Assembly (NCBI GenBank): GCA_034003325.1
Contig: JAVEYW010000001.1
Location: 219,838 to 283,837 of the forward strand
From: Desulfobacterales bacterium
GTDB lineage: Bacteria; Desulfobacterota; Desulfobacteria; Desulfobacterales; JAFDDL01
Length of the DNA stretch: 64,000 nt
Direction of reading: 5' to 3'
Shown here: positions 48,258-60,166 of the stretch, piece after piece
Layout: each line of letters begins with the position of its first letter
How positions within the stretch are numbered: position 1 is the stretch's first letter
Made by a program: the position numbers and the translations under genes
The notes under the pieces: model-generated
What the model was told of the DNA's origin: nothing
What the model saw: only the letters and a program-made list of their open reading frames with translations
The model's database searches: none

Positions 48258-48482
48258 TTATTTTTCAGGCGACGGCGCGCTACCGGGTGGTTTTCCTTTT
48301 TTAAATCCGAATATCAGATAAATGACAAACCCGATAAAGGGAACTGCGCCAACAAGCATCCAGGCCGCTTTATGGCCAAAACAGCCGAATTCCTTTTGCG
48401 CGGCATCCAGAACCGCCCAGAAGGTTGCCAGAACAAAGGGAATGCAAAGACAACCCACGACCAACAAGGTGTTCAAATCCAT
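48258..48482 (-). CDS. Small membrane protein with PLDc_N-like domain
   Basis: 74 residues from MDLNTLLVVGCLC, chosen for an AAGG site (a start 18 nt earlier is open). Two membrane helices (LLVVGCLCIPFVLATFWAVL and WMLVGAVPFIGFVIYLIFGF) separated by a short loop, then a Lys/Pro tail. Like the N-terminal domain of phospholipase D-type proteins, but without a catalytic domain. Function unknown. Confidence 0.65.
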   Translation of the reverse strand: MDLNTLLVVGCLCIPFVLATFWAVLDAAQKEFGCFGHKAAWMLVGAVPFIGFVIYLIFGFKKGKPPGSAPSPEK

Positions 48483-48577
48483 TATCGACCTTTCAACCAT
48501 TCCGCCACATTCAGGACGGTGTTCACATGATAGTTGCCGCGGTTATCGTACCAGAGCGCAACAGTTAAAAAAAGATA

Positions 48578-49456
48578 TCATCTATCTCCTGATACCGGCA
48601 CTATGGGAAATTGGGGTGCTGATTTTTCCGGGTCATAGGCACCGATTTCGGGTTGGACCGTATCATTTATGGCAATTCGGCCCGGCCGCCGCTTGGTAAA
48701 GGTGGTCAACTGCGTAAGGCCGATGCGGTTTAGTGCTTCATACGCCCGGCCGTAGCATCGATCCAATTGATCCGGCCGGTGCGCATCGGATCCGAGGGTG
48801 ACCGGAATTCCAAGCGCTTGGCAGGATCGGAGTATTTCCAGGGAGGGATACATTTCCCGTATTGGGCTGTCAAAACCGCTGGTATTGATTTCGATTGCAA
48901 TCCCCTTGGTCTTGATTTTAGCCAATAACGCATCGATCTCACCTTTGAACGATCGGCTGGGTAGCCGACCGTATTTTTTCGGCAAATCAAAGTGGCAAAT
49001 CAGATCAAAATAGTCTTCATTCAGCATGCGGTCCATGAGCGCCAGGTATTGCGCATAAATGGTATCCGTATTCCCTTCTCCATTTCGCCAGCCGCTGCGC
49101 CGGGTCACGATGTCAAAATCCCCCACATAATGAATGGAACTACCGATGGCATCAAAGTCAAAGGTATTCACAATATCATCAATAGAACCGACAACATCAG
49201 GATGATAATCGATTTCGAGTCCGACTTTAACCAGAATGTCGTCTCTAAACTGATTCGCCAGCCGCCGGGCGCTATGATAATACAAAGGGACTTCCTCAAT
49301 GCTCATGGTCAGGCCTCTGTCCGCGGCATTTAGCGTGAGGTGATCCAGAAAGCAGATCTCGGTGAACCCGAGCGCGATGGCCTGCCGAATGTATTCCGGC
49401 ATGGTGCCGGTGGCATGATTACACAGAGGGGTATGAATATGGTAATTGATCCGCAT
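48578..49456 (-). CDS. hisK: PHP-domain histidinol-phosphatase
   Basis: 292 residues from MRINYHIHTPLCNHA, which has an AAGGAAAG site. PHP metal motifs are HIHT at the N terminus, LDHLTL, DLICHFDLPKKYGR, IEINTSGF and LGSDAHRPDQL. It resembles HisJ/HisK-type histidinol phosphatases, which dephosphorylate histidinol phosphate. Other PHP phosphoesterases look similar and no his genes are near, so the substrate is an inference. Divergent from radA. Confidence 0.7.
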   Translation of the reverse strand: MRINYHIHTPLCNHATGTMPEYIRQAIALGFTEICFLDHLTLNAADRGLTMSIEEVPLYYHSARRLANQFRDDILVKVGLEIDYHPDVVGSIDDIVNTFDFDAIGSSIHYVGDFDIVTRRSGWRNGEGNTDTIYAQYLALMDRMLNEDYFDLICHFDLPKKYGRLPSRSFKGEIDALLAKIKTKGIAIEINTSGFDSPIREMYPSLEILRSCQALGIPVTLGSDAHRPDQLDRCYGRAYEALNRIGLTQLTTFTKRRPGRIAINDTVQPEIGAYDPEKSAPQFPIVPVSGDR

Positions 49457-49545
49457 ATCGATTCGCTTTCCTTGATTGAGCAAAAATGGCATGCTATGAG
49501 TCTTTTTGTCAATCGGCAAGCGAATTTTTCAGGCATAGGAAACCG

Positions 49546-50907
49546 GTGAACAAGAAAACGGCCAAAACGGTATTTACCTGCCAATCCTGCGGGTATCAGA
49601 CCCCCAAGTGGATGGGGAAATGCCCGGACTGCGATCAATGGGAAAGCTTTGTGGAAGAGGTATCCCGGCCGCCGGACCCCAGAAGAGCCACTACGACCGC
49701 CAACACACCGATATCCATCGACTCGGACACGCCCGCCTATGAGGAACGCATGAGCACCGGCATCGCGGAGTTCGACCGGGTGCTGGGCGGCGGACTCGTA
49801 CTGGGCTCCCTCGTGTTGATCGGCGGTGATCCGGGTATCGGAAAATCAACCTTGATGCTTCAGGCGCTTTACGGTATGGCCCGGCTGGACCGCAAAGTCC
49901 TGTATGTGTCTGGTGAGGAATCGGTTCGGCAGTTGATGATTCGAAGCCGAAGGCTGGGAACGGTCACGGAGAAAATGTGGGTCGTATCTGAAACCGATGT
50001 GGAAGCGATTCTGGCCATGGTTTCCGCTCACACACCCGATGTGCTTGTGGTGGATTCCATTCAGACCTTATTCAGCCCCCATATCGCCTCCACGCCCGGC
50101 AGCGTGAGTCAGGTGCGCGATTCGGCCATGCGCTTGATGCTCATGGCCAAGAGCACCAATACCTCCGTGTTTCTGGTGGGGCATGTCACCAAGGACGGCG
50201 CGATCGCAGGCCCCCGTCTGCTTGAGCATATGGTAGATACGGTACTGTATTTTGAGGGGGATAGAAACCACGTGTTCCGGATTTTGCGGGCCGTAAAAAA
50301 CCGGTTCGGCTCCACCAATGAAATCGGCGTCTTTGAAATGAAAGAAAAAGGATTGGCCGAGGTGCCCAATCCTTCCGCCGTCTTCATATCCGAGCGGCCT
50401 GAAAGGACGCCAGGCTCCATCGTAACCACCAGTGTGGAAGGGACAAGGCCGATTCTGCTTGAACTTCAGGCACTAGCCAGCAGCACCAATTTCGGAACGC
50501 CCAGACGGACCATTCTCGGATTGGACGCCAACCGCGTGGCCCTGCTGGTGGCCGTGATGGAAAAAAAGCTGGGAATGCACCTGATGAGCCACGACATCTT
50601 TATGAATGTGGCCGGCGGAGTGAAAATCGTGGAGCCGGCCGTGGATATGGGCGTTGTGGCGGCTGTTGCCTCAAGCTTTTTCGATCGGCCCGTTCAGGAA
50701 GCAACCGTGGTTATGGGAGAAGTCGGACTGACTGGCGAGATTCGCGCCATCAGCCATATCGAAACCCGGGTGGCGGAAATCAAAAAAATGGGGTTTACCC
50801 GGTGTCTGATTCCGCGGGGCAACCTAATTCGAATGAGCAGCAGTATCGACGGAATCGAACTGATCGGCATCAGCCATGTGTCCGAGGCCGTGGAAGCCCT
50901 GTTTTAA
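49546..50907 (+). CDS. radA: DNA repair protein RadA (Sms)
   Basis: 453 residues from a GTG with AGGA upstream. N-terminal zinc finger (CQSCGYQTPKWMGKCPDC), RecA-like ATPase with Walker A GGDPGIGKST and the RadA motif KNRFGSTNEIGVFEM, and a C-terminal Lon-like domain. It promotes branch migration during recombination. Confidence 0.97.
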   Translation: MNKKTAKTVFTCQSCGYQTPKWMGKCPDCDQWESFVEEVSRPPDPRRATTTANTPISIDSDTPAYEERMSTGIAEFDRVLGGGLVLGSLVLIGGDPGIGKSTLMLQALYGMARLDRKVLYVSGEESVRQLMIRSRRLGTVTEKMWVVSETDVEAILAMVSAHTPDVLVVDSIQTLFSPHIASTPGSVSQVRDSAMRLMLMAKSTNTSVFLVGHVTKDGAIAGPRLLEHMVDTVLYFEGDRNHVFRILRAVKNRFGSTNEIGVFEMKEKGLAEVPNPSAVFISERPERTPGSIVTTSVEGTRPILLELQALASSTNFGTPRRTILGLDANRVALLVAVMEKKLGMHLMSHDIFMNVAGGVKIVEPAVDMGVVAAVASSFFDRPVQEATVVMGEVGLTGEIRAISHIETRVAEIKKMGFTRCLIPRGNLIRMSSSIDGIELIGISHVSEAVEALF

Positions 50908-50961
50908 GATTCGGCATATCCCCGGAGTGGGCACTATATATCTTGAAAAAACAATAATTTT

Positions 50962-51564
50962 ATGAAAAATAGATCCGCAACATCTCAGACATGGCAGGAT
51001 CATTATACGCGGCAGGCACAAAAAGAGCATTATCCCGCCCGGTCCGTGTACAAGCTTCAGGAGATACAGAAAAAATTCAACCTGATGCATAAAGGGCAAA
51101 AGGTGCTCGACCTCGGATGCGCGCCCGGCGCCTGGTTACTCTATGCAGGCGAGGTGACCGGGCCGGGAGGCACGGTGATGGGAATAGACCTCAAGCCGGT
51201 GACCGTGAAATTACCAAGGCATGTGCGGGCGGTTGTGGGGAATATACTGGACCGTGCCCCCCCTGTTCTCCGCGAAATGGAAGGTGGATTTCATGTGGTG
51301 TTAAGCGACATGGCACCGGCAACCACCGGCGCAAAGGATGTGGATGCGGCCCGATCCTATGAATTGTGCTTAGCCGCCCTTGACATCGCCCGTCAACACC
51401 TGACGCCGGGCGGTGCGTTCGTGTGCAAAATCTTTCAGGGGGAAGACTTTAAAATCTTTACCGACGCGGTTCGGGCCGAATTTCGGCATCAGAAAATTTT
51501 TAAACCTCAGAGTAGCCGAAAGGCCAGCAAAGAAATATATATCATCGGTATTGGCAAAAAATAG
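50962..51564 (+). CDS. rlmE: 23S rRNA 2'-O-methyltransferase RlmE (FtsJ/RrmJ)
   Basis: 200 residues. SAM motif VLDLGCAPGAWLLYAG; the catalytic K-D-K-E residues are visible in YKLQEI, LSDMAPATTG, VCKIFQGED and ASKEIYIIG. It methylates U2552 in the A loop of 23S rRNA in E. coli. 9 nt before yebC. Confidence 0.95.
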   Translation: MKNRSATSQTWQDHYTRQAQKEHYPARSVYKLQEIQKKFNLMHKGQKVLDLGCAPGAWLLYAGEVTGPGGTVMGIDLKPVTVKLPRHVRAVVGNILDRAPPVLREMEGGFHVVLSDMAPATTGAKDVDAARSYELCLAALDIARQHLTPGGAFVCKIFQGEDFKIFTDAVRAEFRHQKIFKPQSSRKASKEIYIIGIGKK

Positions 51565-51573
51565 GAGGAGCCT

Positions 51574-52311
51574 ATGAGTGGGCACAGTAAGTGGGCAAAT
51601 ATCAAACACAAAAAAGGGGCCGCGGACGCCAGGCGAGGCCGGATTTTTACCCGGTTGATCAAGGAAATCACCATGGCGGCGAGAATGGGAGGCGGAGACA
51701 TCAATGCCAATCCCAGGCTCAGAACCGCTATTTTGGCGGCAAAAGCCGAGAACATGCCTAAGGACAATTGGGACCGGGCCATCAAAAAGGGCACCGGTGA
51801 ACTCGAAGGCGTCAATTACGAAGAAATGATTTATGAGGGATATGGGCCGGGCGGCGCGGCCGTTATGGTTGAATCGCTGACCGATAACAAAAACCGAACG
51901 GTAGCCGATATTCGTCACATCTTCGCCAAATGCGGCGGGAACCTCGGAGAAAGTGGTTGTGTCTCTTACATGTTTGATAAAAAAGGCATCATCGAAGTTC
52001 CCCGAAAAGGGATAGATGAAACCGTGCTGATGGAAACCGCTCTTGAAGCCGGCGCTGAGGATATTCGCGAGGAAGAGGACACCTTTGAGGTCATCACGGA
52101 GCCCCAGGCCTTCGAGATGGTAAAAGAAGCTTTGGATTCAGCCGCCATCACCTACAAGCTGGCCGAAGTCACCATGATCCCCAAAACCTACTCAAACCTT
52201 TCGGGAAAAGAGGCGGAGCAGATGCTGCGGCTCATGGAAATGCTCGAAGACTGTGAAGATGTTCAAAAAATGTATACCAATGCCGATATTCCGGAAGAAT
52301 TGATGGGCTAA
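51574..52311 (+). CDS. yebC: YebC/PmpR family protein
   Basis: 245 residues ([20 protein letters not shown]), full length. Members act as transcription regulators or help translation of difficult motifs, depending on the species. It sits downstream of rlmE rather than next to ruvC. Confidence 0.96.
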   Translation: MSGHSKWANIKHKKGAADARRGRIFTRLIKEITMAARMGGGDINANPRLRTAILAAKAENMPKDNWDRAIKKGTGELEGVNYEEMIYEGYGPGGAAVMVESLTDNKNRTVADIRHIFAKCGGNLGESGCVSYMFDKKGIIEVPRKGIDETVLMETALEAGAEDIREEEDTFEVITEPQAFEMVKEALDSAAITYKLAEVTMIPKTYSNLSGKEAEQMLRLMEMLEDCEDVQKMYTNADIPEELMG

Positions 52312-52367
52312 GAGCATGGGCTCATGAATACGATGACGAATCTTTTTCATCACTTCAACGTCGTGTC

Positions 52368-52420
52368 CTTCGTGTTCTTCGTGGGTGAACCGGTATTTCG
52401 TTACCACGAAGGGCACGAAG
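52368..52420. repeat. Inverted repeat of CTTCGTG units
   Basis: A 17-bp arm at 52,368-52,384 pairs with 52,404-52,420 with two mismatches, built from CTTCGTG and CACGAAG units; one more CACGAAG follows. It looks like a dispersed palindromic element. Not coding. Confidence 0.65.
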
Positions 52421-52491
52421 AGCACGAAGCTGGTGCGCGTTAATACGTTATCGAAAAGTGTGAATTCAGGCACTACGGCTAAACCCAAAAA

Positions 52492-52522
52492 GCCGTCTCC
52501 CGGTTAGGAAGACGGCGATTTT
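52492..52522. terminator. Bidirectional terminator between yebC and nadA
   Basis: GCCGTCT pairs with AGACGGC over an 11-nt loop; T runs follow on both strands (GATTTTATT on plus, TTTTTGGG on minus). Confidence 0.8.
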
Positions 52523-52561
52523 ATTCTCAGGCACCGGGCTGGAACCGGCCGGGCAAAAATT

Positions 52562-53473
52562 TTATTCGCAAGCGAAGGCCGCACCCGGTTGCGCAATCAT
52601 TCGCGTCACAGCCGTTAAGGCTGGCACCCGAATTTCCTCGGGCACACGTACTTTTCCGGAAAAATCAGTAAGGCTTCGTATCACATCCTCGGGCGTTATT
52701 TTTTTCATATCGGCGCACACCATTTGTGAATCGACATGAAAAAAGGCTTTCTTCGGGCAGGCCTTTTGAAGCGGATATAACAACCCCGCCTCGGTGCCGA
52801 CAATAAACTGCGCGGCCTTTGATTGAACGGAAAATTGAATCATTCCCGAGGTGCTGAGGATTTCGTCGGCCAAGGCCAGCACTTCGGGGCGGCATTCGGG
52901 ATGGGCCATAAAAACGGCGTTCGGATGCGCTTTTCTGGCCACCGCCACCTGTTCCGGGGTCAGCCGATCGTGAATGGGGCAATATCCGTCCCAGAAATGA
53001 ACCTTTTTTCTGGTTCGGGCGGCGGCATATCGGGCCAGATTTCGATCCGGAACCATGAGCACCTCGTCGGCATCGATACTCTCGACCACCGCAACCACAT
53101 TGGCGGAGGTGCAGCAAACCGTGCTGAGGGCTTTGACCGCGGCGGACGAATTCACATAGGTGACCACCGGCACGCCGGGCAATTCTTTCAGTTTCTTTTT
53201 CAGCGCTTCGGGCGTCACCATATCCGCCATAGGGCATCCCGCGGTCAAATTCGGCAGAAGCACCGTTTTCCCCGGCGAGAGGATGGATGCGGTTTCCGCC
53301 ATGAAGTGGACACCGCAAAATACGATCACCTCGGCGTCGGTCCGGGATGCCCGAATACTCAATTCCAGGGAATCGCCGCATAGATCCGCCAGGTCCTGAA
53401 TGTCAGGGGGTTGATAATTATGCGCCAGAATAATGGCGTTTTTTTCCCGCTTTAGTCGTTTTATCGCTTCCAT
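52562..53473 (-). CDS. nadA: Quinolinate synthase NadA
   Basis: 303 residues. The three cluster Cys residues are in LTAGCPMAD, STVCCTSAN and SQMVCADMK; other motifs are AHNYQPPDIQD and WDGYCPIHDR. It condenses iminoaspartate with dihydroxyacetone phosphate in NAD synthesis using an oxygen-sensitive [4Fe-4S] cluster. nadB and nadC are not adjacent. Confidence 0.96.
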   Translation of the reverse strand: MEAIKRLKREKNAIILAHNYQPPDIQDLADLCGDSLELSIRASRTDAEVIVFCGVHFMAETASILSPGKTVLLPNLTAGCPMADMVTPEALKKKLKELPGVPVVTYVNSSAAVKALSTVCCTSANVVAVVESIDADEVLMVPDRNLARYAAARTRKKVHFWDGYCPIHDRLTPEQVAVARKAHPNAVFMAHPECRPEVLALADEILSTSGMIQFSVQSKAAQFIVGTEAGLLYPLQKACPKKAFFHVDSQMVCADMKKITPEDVIRSLTDFSGKVRVPEEIRVPALTAVTRMIAQPGAAFACE

Positions 53474-53484
53474 GGATATTGCCC

Positions 53485-54177
53485 TTAATTATTGTCCAGG
53501 GTTAACACCTCGGCCCCTTCAGGAATCTTAAACTGAAATAATTCTGAATCCAAAACCGGGTCAAACCGGTAGCCGCTCAGTTCAAACCGCGTTTCATCGC
53601 CGTAGGCATTCAGCGTGCTCAAAACATTAATTTCGAAGGTCACCGCCGACACCGTTAAATAAATTGCCGTCACTTCATAAGAGCTGGTTTTGGGAATCAG
53701 TTTGATTCGAAAGCTATCGCTTTGATCCGAACTTTCCAGTGACACATTAAAATCTTTGCGTATGCTTGCCATGTCGGCAAGAAACCCGGCACCGTTGCCG
53801 CCGCTAAAAAACTGCGGCGCTGCCCCGTGCGACACTTGATTGTCCTCGGGACGGTAGATCCAGAGATCTTTGTTGTCCGCAATGATCAGCTGAGGCGTCG
53901 GGGTTTCGTAGTCCCAGCGCATTTTGCCGGGACGCTTGACAAGCATTTTGCCGCCGGCATAATCGGATACATTCATCGCTTTCAATGTGGATATTTGAAA
54001 AAAATGAACCGAAAACCCCGGGCCCGAATACCGGTTTTCCACCCGATCCATGATGTCATCCAAGCTCGGGGCGGTACCCGGGTCTAACGGCGCCGGCGCG
54101 GTTTGGGCGAGCCCATTCGCCGTTACGCACAAAAGGAGCGCCAGTCCGATCAGCAATAGGTGAATTATCTGCTTCAT
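53485..54177 (-). CDS. lolA: Outer-membrane lipoprotein carrier LolA
   Basis: 230 residues with a signal peptide (LLLIGLALLLCVTANGLAQT) and the LolA fold (GKMLVKRPGKMRWDYETP, DNKDLWIYRPEDNQV). It carries lipoproteins across the periplasm. 11 nt before nadA, so likely one unit. Confidence 0.85.
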   Translation of the reverse strand: MKQIIHLLLIGLALLLCVTANGLAQTAPAPLDPGTAPSLDDIMDRVENRYSGPGFSVHFFQISTLKAMNVSDYAGGKMLVKRPGKMRWDYETPTPQLIIADNKDLWIYRPEDNQVSHGAAPQFFSGGNGAGFLADMASIRKDFNVSLESSDQSDSFRIKLIPKTSSYEVTAIYLTVSAVTFEINVLSTLNAYGDETRFELSGYRFDPVLDSELFQFKIPEGAEVLTLDNN

Positions 54178-54334
54178 TAGCGTGTTGCCTTATAAGGGTA
54201 AAAAGAAACTTTTCGTCATCGATTCAGTTGAATCCAAAACGCCATACCGATGCTGATACCGCATGCTTATCAGTTTGTAAATATGCAATCCAGGGGCCTT
54301 TGAAGCTGGTTCTTCCTTTACGGTTGAAAACACA

Positions 54335-54369
54335 AAGCGCCCGTGCGTATGCTTACCGCCCGGGCGCTT
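54335..54369 (-). terminator. Terminator of glnA
   Basis: AAGCGCCCG pairs with CGGGCGCTT; TGTGTTTTC follows on the minus strand. The rest of the gap (54,178-54,401) shows no gene. Confidence 0.65.
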
Positions 54370-54401
54370 CAATTTACCCCGCTGCTACAAAAATGCCGGC
54401 A

Positions 54402-55814
54402 TTAAATATCATAATAGAGGAAAAACTCATGCGGATGCGGCCGCAACCGAACGGGATTAACTTCGTTTTCTATTTTATATTCAATCCACCGTTCGATGAC
54501 ATCCGGGGTAAATACATCCCCTTTTAACAGGAAGGCATGATCCTCCTTGAGCGCCTGCAAGGCTTCGTCCAGAGCACCCGGCGCGGAAGGAATTTCGGCC
54601 AACTCCTCCGGCGGCAGATCGTAAATATTTTTATCCAGCGGATCACCCGGATCGATTTTGTTCTGAATGCCGTCGATAACCGCCATCAATATAGCGGAAA
54701 AAGCAAGGTATCCGTTGCAGGAGGGGTCCGGGGTCCGGAACTCGATCCGTTTTGCCTTGGGGGACGCGGAATACATGGGAATACGAATGGCGGCACTCCG
54801 GTTTCGGCTTGAATAGGCCAGATTGACCGGTGCTTCAAATCCGGGAACCAGGCGTTTATAAGAATTGGTGGTCGGGTTGGTAATAGCGCACAACGCTTTG
54901 CAATGCTTTAAAATACCGCCGATAGCCCAGAGCGCTTCCTGGGAGACGCCCGCGTATTTATCACCGGCAAAGGTCGGCTTGCCGTCTTTCCAGATGCTGA
55001 TGTGCGTGTGCATGCCGCTGCCGTTGTCTCCGAACAGCGGTTTGGGCATAAAGGTCACGGTCCGGTTGTCCCGGGTGGCCACATTTTTTAACACATATTT
55101 AAACCAGACCATCTGATCGCCCATCTGAAGCAGCGGCTTGAAGCGCATATCGATTTCCGCCTGCCCGCCGGTGGCCACTTCATGGTGCTGGCACTCCACA
55201 TCAATTCCGAGGTCTTCCAGGGTCAGGAGCATTTCCGTGCGAAGATCCTGAAATTTATCCATGGGCGGTACCGGAAAATACGCTTCCTTGTGGCGCGGTT
55301 TGTAGCCCAGGTTGGGGCATTCATCCTTGCCGGAGTTCCAGATGCCTTCAACGGAATCAAGTTCATAAAATGCGGAGTTGGTTGTAGAATCAAACCGGAC
55401 CTCATCAAAGATGAAAAATTCCGCTTCCGGGCCGATAAAGGCCGTATCGCCAAGACCGGTGCTTTTCAGATAGGCTTCGGCTTTCTTTGCGATATAGCGC
55501 GGATCCCGGGAGTAGGGTTCCCGCGTCATGGGATCGAAAATGTTCCCAATCAGAACCAGGGTGGGGACGTCAAAAAAGGGGTCGATCTTGGCGGTAGTCG
55601 GATCGGGGATCACCAGCATGTCGCTGGCATTGATCGGCTGCCACCCTCGAATACTCGAACCGTCAAAGCCGAATCCGTCATCAAAACTCGATTCATCCAG
55701 CTCGCCGATGGGGACCGTGAAATGCTGCCAGATGCCGGGAAAGTCCATGAACCGAATATCAACGACGCGAACTTCCTTTTCCTTTGCAAACGCAAGTACT
55801 TCTTTTGGTGTCAT
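54402..55814 (-). CDS. glnA: Glutamine synthetase type I
   Basis: 470 residues from [15 protein letters not shown] with a GGAGG site. Active-site motifs [21 protein letters not shown] and [10 protein letters not shown] are present. The adenylylation site Tyr lies in [10 protein letters not shown], so GlnE-type control is expected. It adds ammonia to glutamate. Last gene of glnD-glnB-glnA. Confidence 0.97.
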   Translation of the reverse strand: MTPKEVLAFAKEKEVRVVDIRFMDFPGIWQHFTVPIGELDESSFDDGFGFDGSSIRGWQPINASDMLVIPDPTTAKIDPFFDVPTLVLIGNIFDPMTREPYSRDPRYIAKKAEAYLKSTGLGDTAFIGPEAEFFIFDEVRFDSTTNSAFYELDSVEGIWNSGKDECPNLGYKPRHKEAYFPVPPMDKFQDLRTEMLLTLEDLGIDVECQHHEVATGGQAEIDMRFKPLLQMGDQMVWFKYVLKNVATRDNRTVTFMPKPLFGDNGSGMHTHISIWKDGKPTFAGDKYAGVSQEALWAIGGILKHCKALCAITNPTTNSYKRLVPGFEAPVNLAYSSRNRSAAIRIPMYSASPKAKRIEFRTPDPSCNGYLAFSAILMAVIDGIQNKIDPGDPLDKNIYDLPPEELAEIPSAPGALDEALQALKEDHAFLLKGDVFTPDVIERWIEYKIENEVNPVRLRPHPHEFFLYYDI

Positions 55815-55883
55815 AATCAAACGCCTCCGTGTTAAAAAAAATAATTCAAATAAATGCTCTTCCAATTGATTTCCCGGACGGAG

Positions 55884-58972
<3,089 letters not shown>

Positions 58973-59053
58973 CGGCTCAATGCCCCTAAAAGATAGCAAT
59001 TGCCATGCCAAGCGGCCGACAATTAACTTTTTTTATGGTTATTCAGAAAGATA

Positions 59054-59076
59054 GGCCCGTTGTTGACAAACGGGCC
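59054..59076 (-). terminator. Terminator of the signalling operon
   Basis: GGCCCGTT with AACGGGCC, then TATCTTTCT on the minus strand. Just before it a perfect 13-bp inverted repeat (CTACAAAATTGTA, 59,091-59,103 and 59,123-59,135) overlaps the stop of the PHP gene. Confidence 0.55.
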
Positions 59077-59121
59077 GGAGAGTGGCAAAGCTACAAAATT
59101 GTATAAATCACCCCTAAAAAA

Positions 59122-59745
59122 TTACAATTTTGTAGTTTTTTCATGGCAAACGCCGCGACAGCGTCCTTGTCTGATTTGTGCAACGATTTCGGCTATGCTT
59201 GTAACCGGTTGGTCAAACCGGGTAAAGGCTCGACCCACCTGATCTTTCCGGTGGCAATCGCTTCCGCCCACGGACACCAGCCCCCGCTGTCGGGCAAAAT
59301 CGCGCGCAAGATTGTTTTCAGAAACTGAGTTGGATCCATTATGGGTTTCCACGGCATCCAGGCCGTCCAGTTGCGCCAATCTGTTTCCAAAGGACGCAAA
59401 GGAACGAAAGGGGTGGGCCGGCACACAAATGCCACCCAGGGAGTGAACGCTTTCGATCACTTCGCGGGCATCCAGATAATTATCCCGGCCCCAGCGGTTC
59501 CATCGGTCATCCCTAAGCCCGAAAGCCAGAAGGTGCCCCCAGGCGGTAGCAATTTCAACGCCTCTGAAAACAAAAAAGCCTCTTGGAACCTTGATGTTTT
59601 CCACTTCCCTGGACGCTTCCACGGAATAATGCTCGGTAAAACAAACCCCGTCCAACCCCCTGTCGATAGCCGCGGCAATTAAATCCTCCGGCTCCAGGTA
59701 GTTGTCGTGGGAGTATCTGCTGTGACAGTGTAAATCGATTTTCAT
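59122..59745 (-). CDS. PHP-domain metal-dependent phosphoesterase
   Basis: 207 residues from MKIDLHCHSRYSHDN. Motifs: HCHSRYSHD, DGVCFTEHYS, VPAHPFRSFASFG, VETHNGSN and GGSDCHRKDQVG. Resembles the TrpH/YciV type, which includes nucleotide 3'-5' phosphatases; substrate unknown. It lies 16 nt after the receiver gene and may be in that operon. Confidence 0.8.
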   Translation of the reverse strand: MKIDLHCHSRYSHDNYLEPEDLIAAAIDRGLDGVCFTEHYSVEASREVENIKVPRGFFVFRGVEIATAWGHLLAFGLRDDRWNRWGRDNYLDAREVIESVHSLGGICVPAHPFRSFASFGNRLAQLDGLDAVETHNGSNSVSENNLARDFARQRGLVSVGGSDCHRKDQVGRAFTRFDQPVTSIAEIVAQIRQGRCRGVCHEKTTKL

Positions 59746-59761
59746 AAGATGAATAAAGCAG

Positions 59762-60133
59762 TCATAAAGTGGCAATCCAAGCCGCTGCTTTTTCCAGCGC
59801 GGCATCCAAAGCTTCCTTGTGAATCGGCTTGTGAATAAAGGCGATGGCGTGAAGGTCCAAGGCTTTTTGGGCCAACTCGCTGTCGCCGTGGCCCGTGATC
59901 ATAATGACTGCCGTGGCCGGGTGCTCGGCTTTAATTTCCTTTAGAACCGTCAACCCGTCCATTCCCGGCATTTTAATGTCGGTAATCACAATGGGCGGCT
60001 TTTCGACTTTAAACAATTCGATGCCGGCAGCCCCGGTTTCCGCCATCATCACCTCGTATCCGCAAGCCGTCAGCAACAGACGGAACATGGCCAGGGTCGG
60101 TTTTTCATCATCAATTACCAGAATCTTTTTCAT
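59762..60133 (-). CDS. Single-domain response regulator
   Basis: 123 residues, a receiver domain only: acidic pair in VIDDEKPT, phospho-acceptor Asp in VITDIKMPG, Thr in VIMITGHGD and Lys in FIHKPIHKEA. No output domain, so it may pass phosphate on or act by protein contact. 33 nt after the histidine kinase. Confidence 0.93.
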   Translation of the reverse strand: MKKILVIDDEKPTLAMFRLLLTACGYEVMMAETGAAGIELFKVEKPPIVITDIKMPGMDGLTVLKEIKAEHPATAVIMITGHGDSELAQKALDLHAIAFIHKPIHKEALDAALEKAAAWIATL

Positions 60134-60166
60134 GCGCGGTTGCCTTTTGTTGCGTCACATGGGTGT

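Noticed and set aside
52665-53381. 238-codon ORF on the same strand as nadA in another frame
   Set aside because: Shadow of nadA, whose frame has all conserved Cys motifs.
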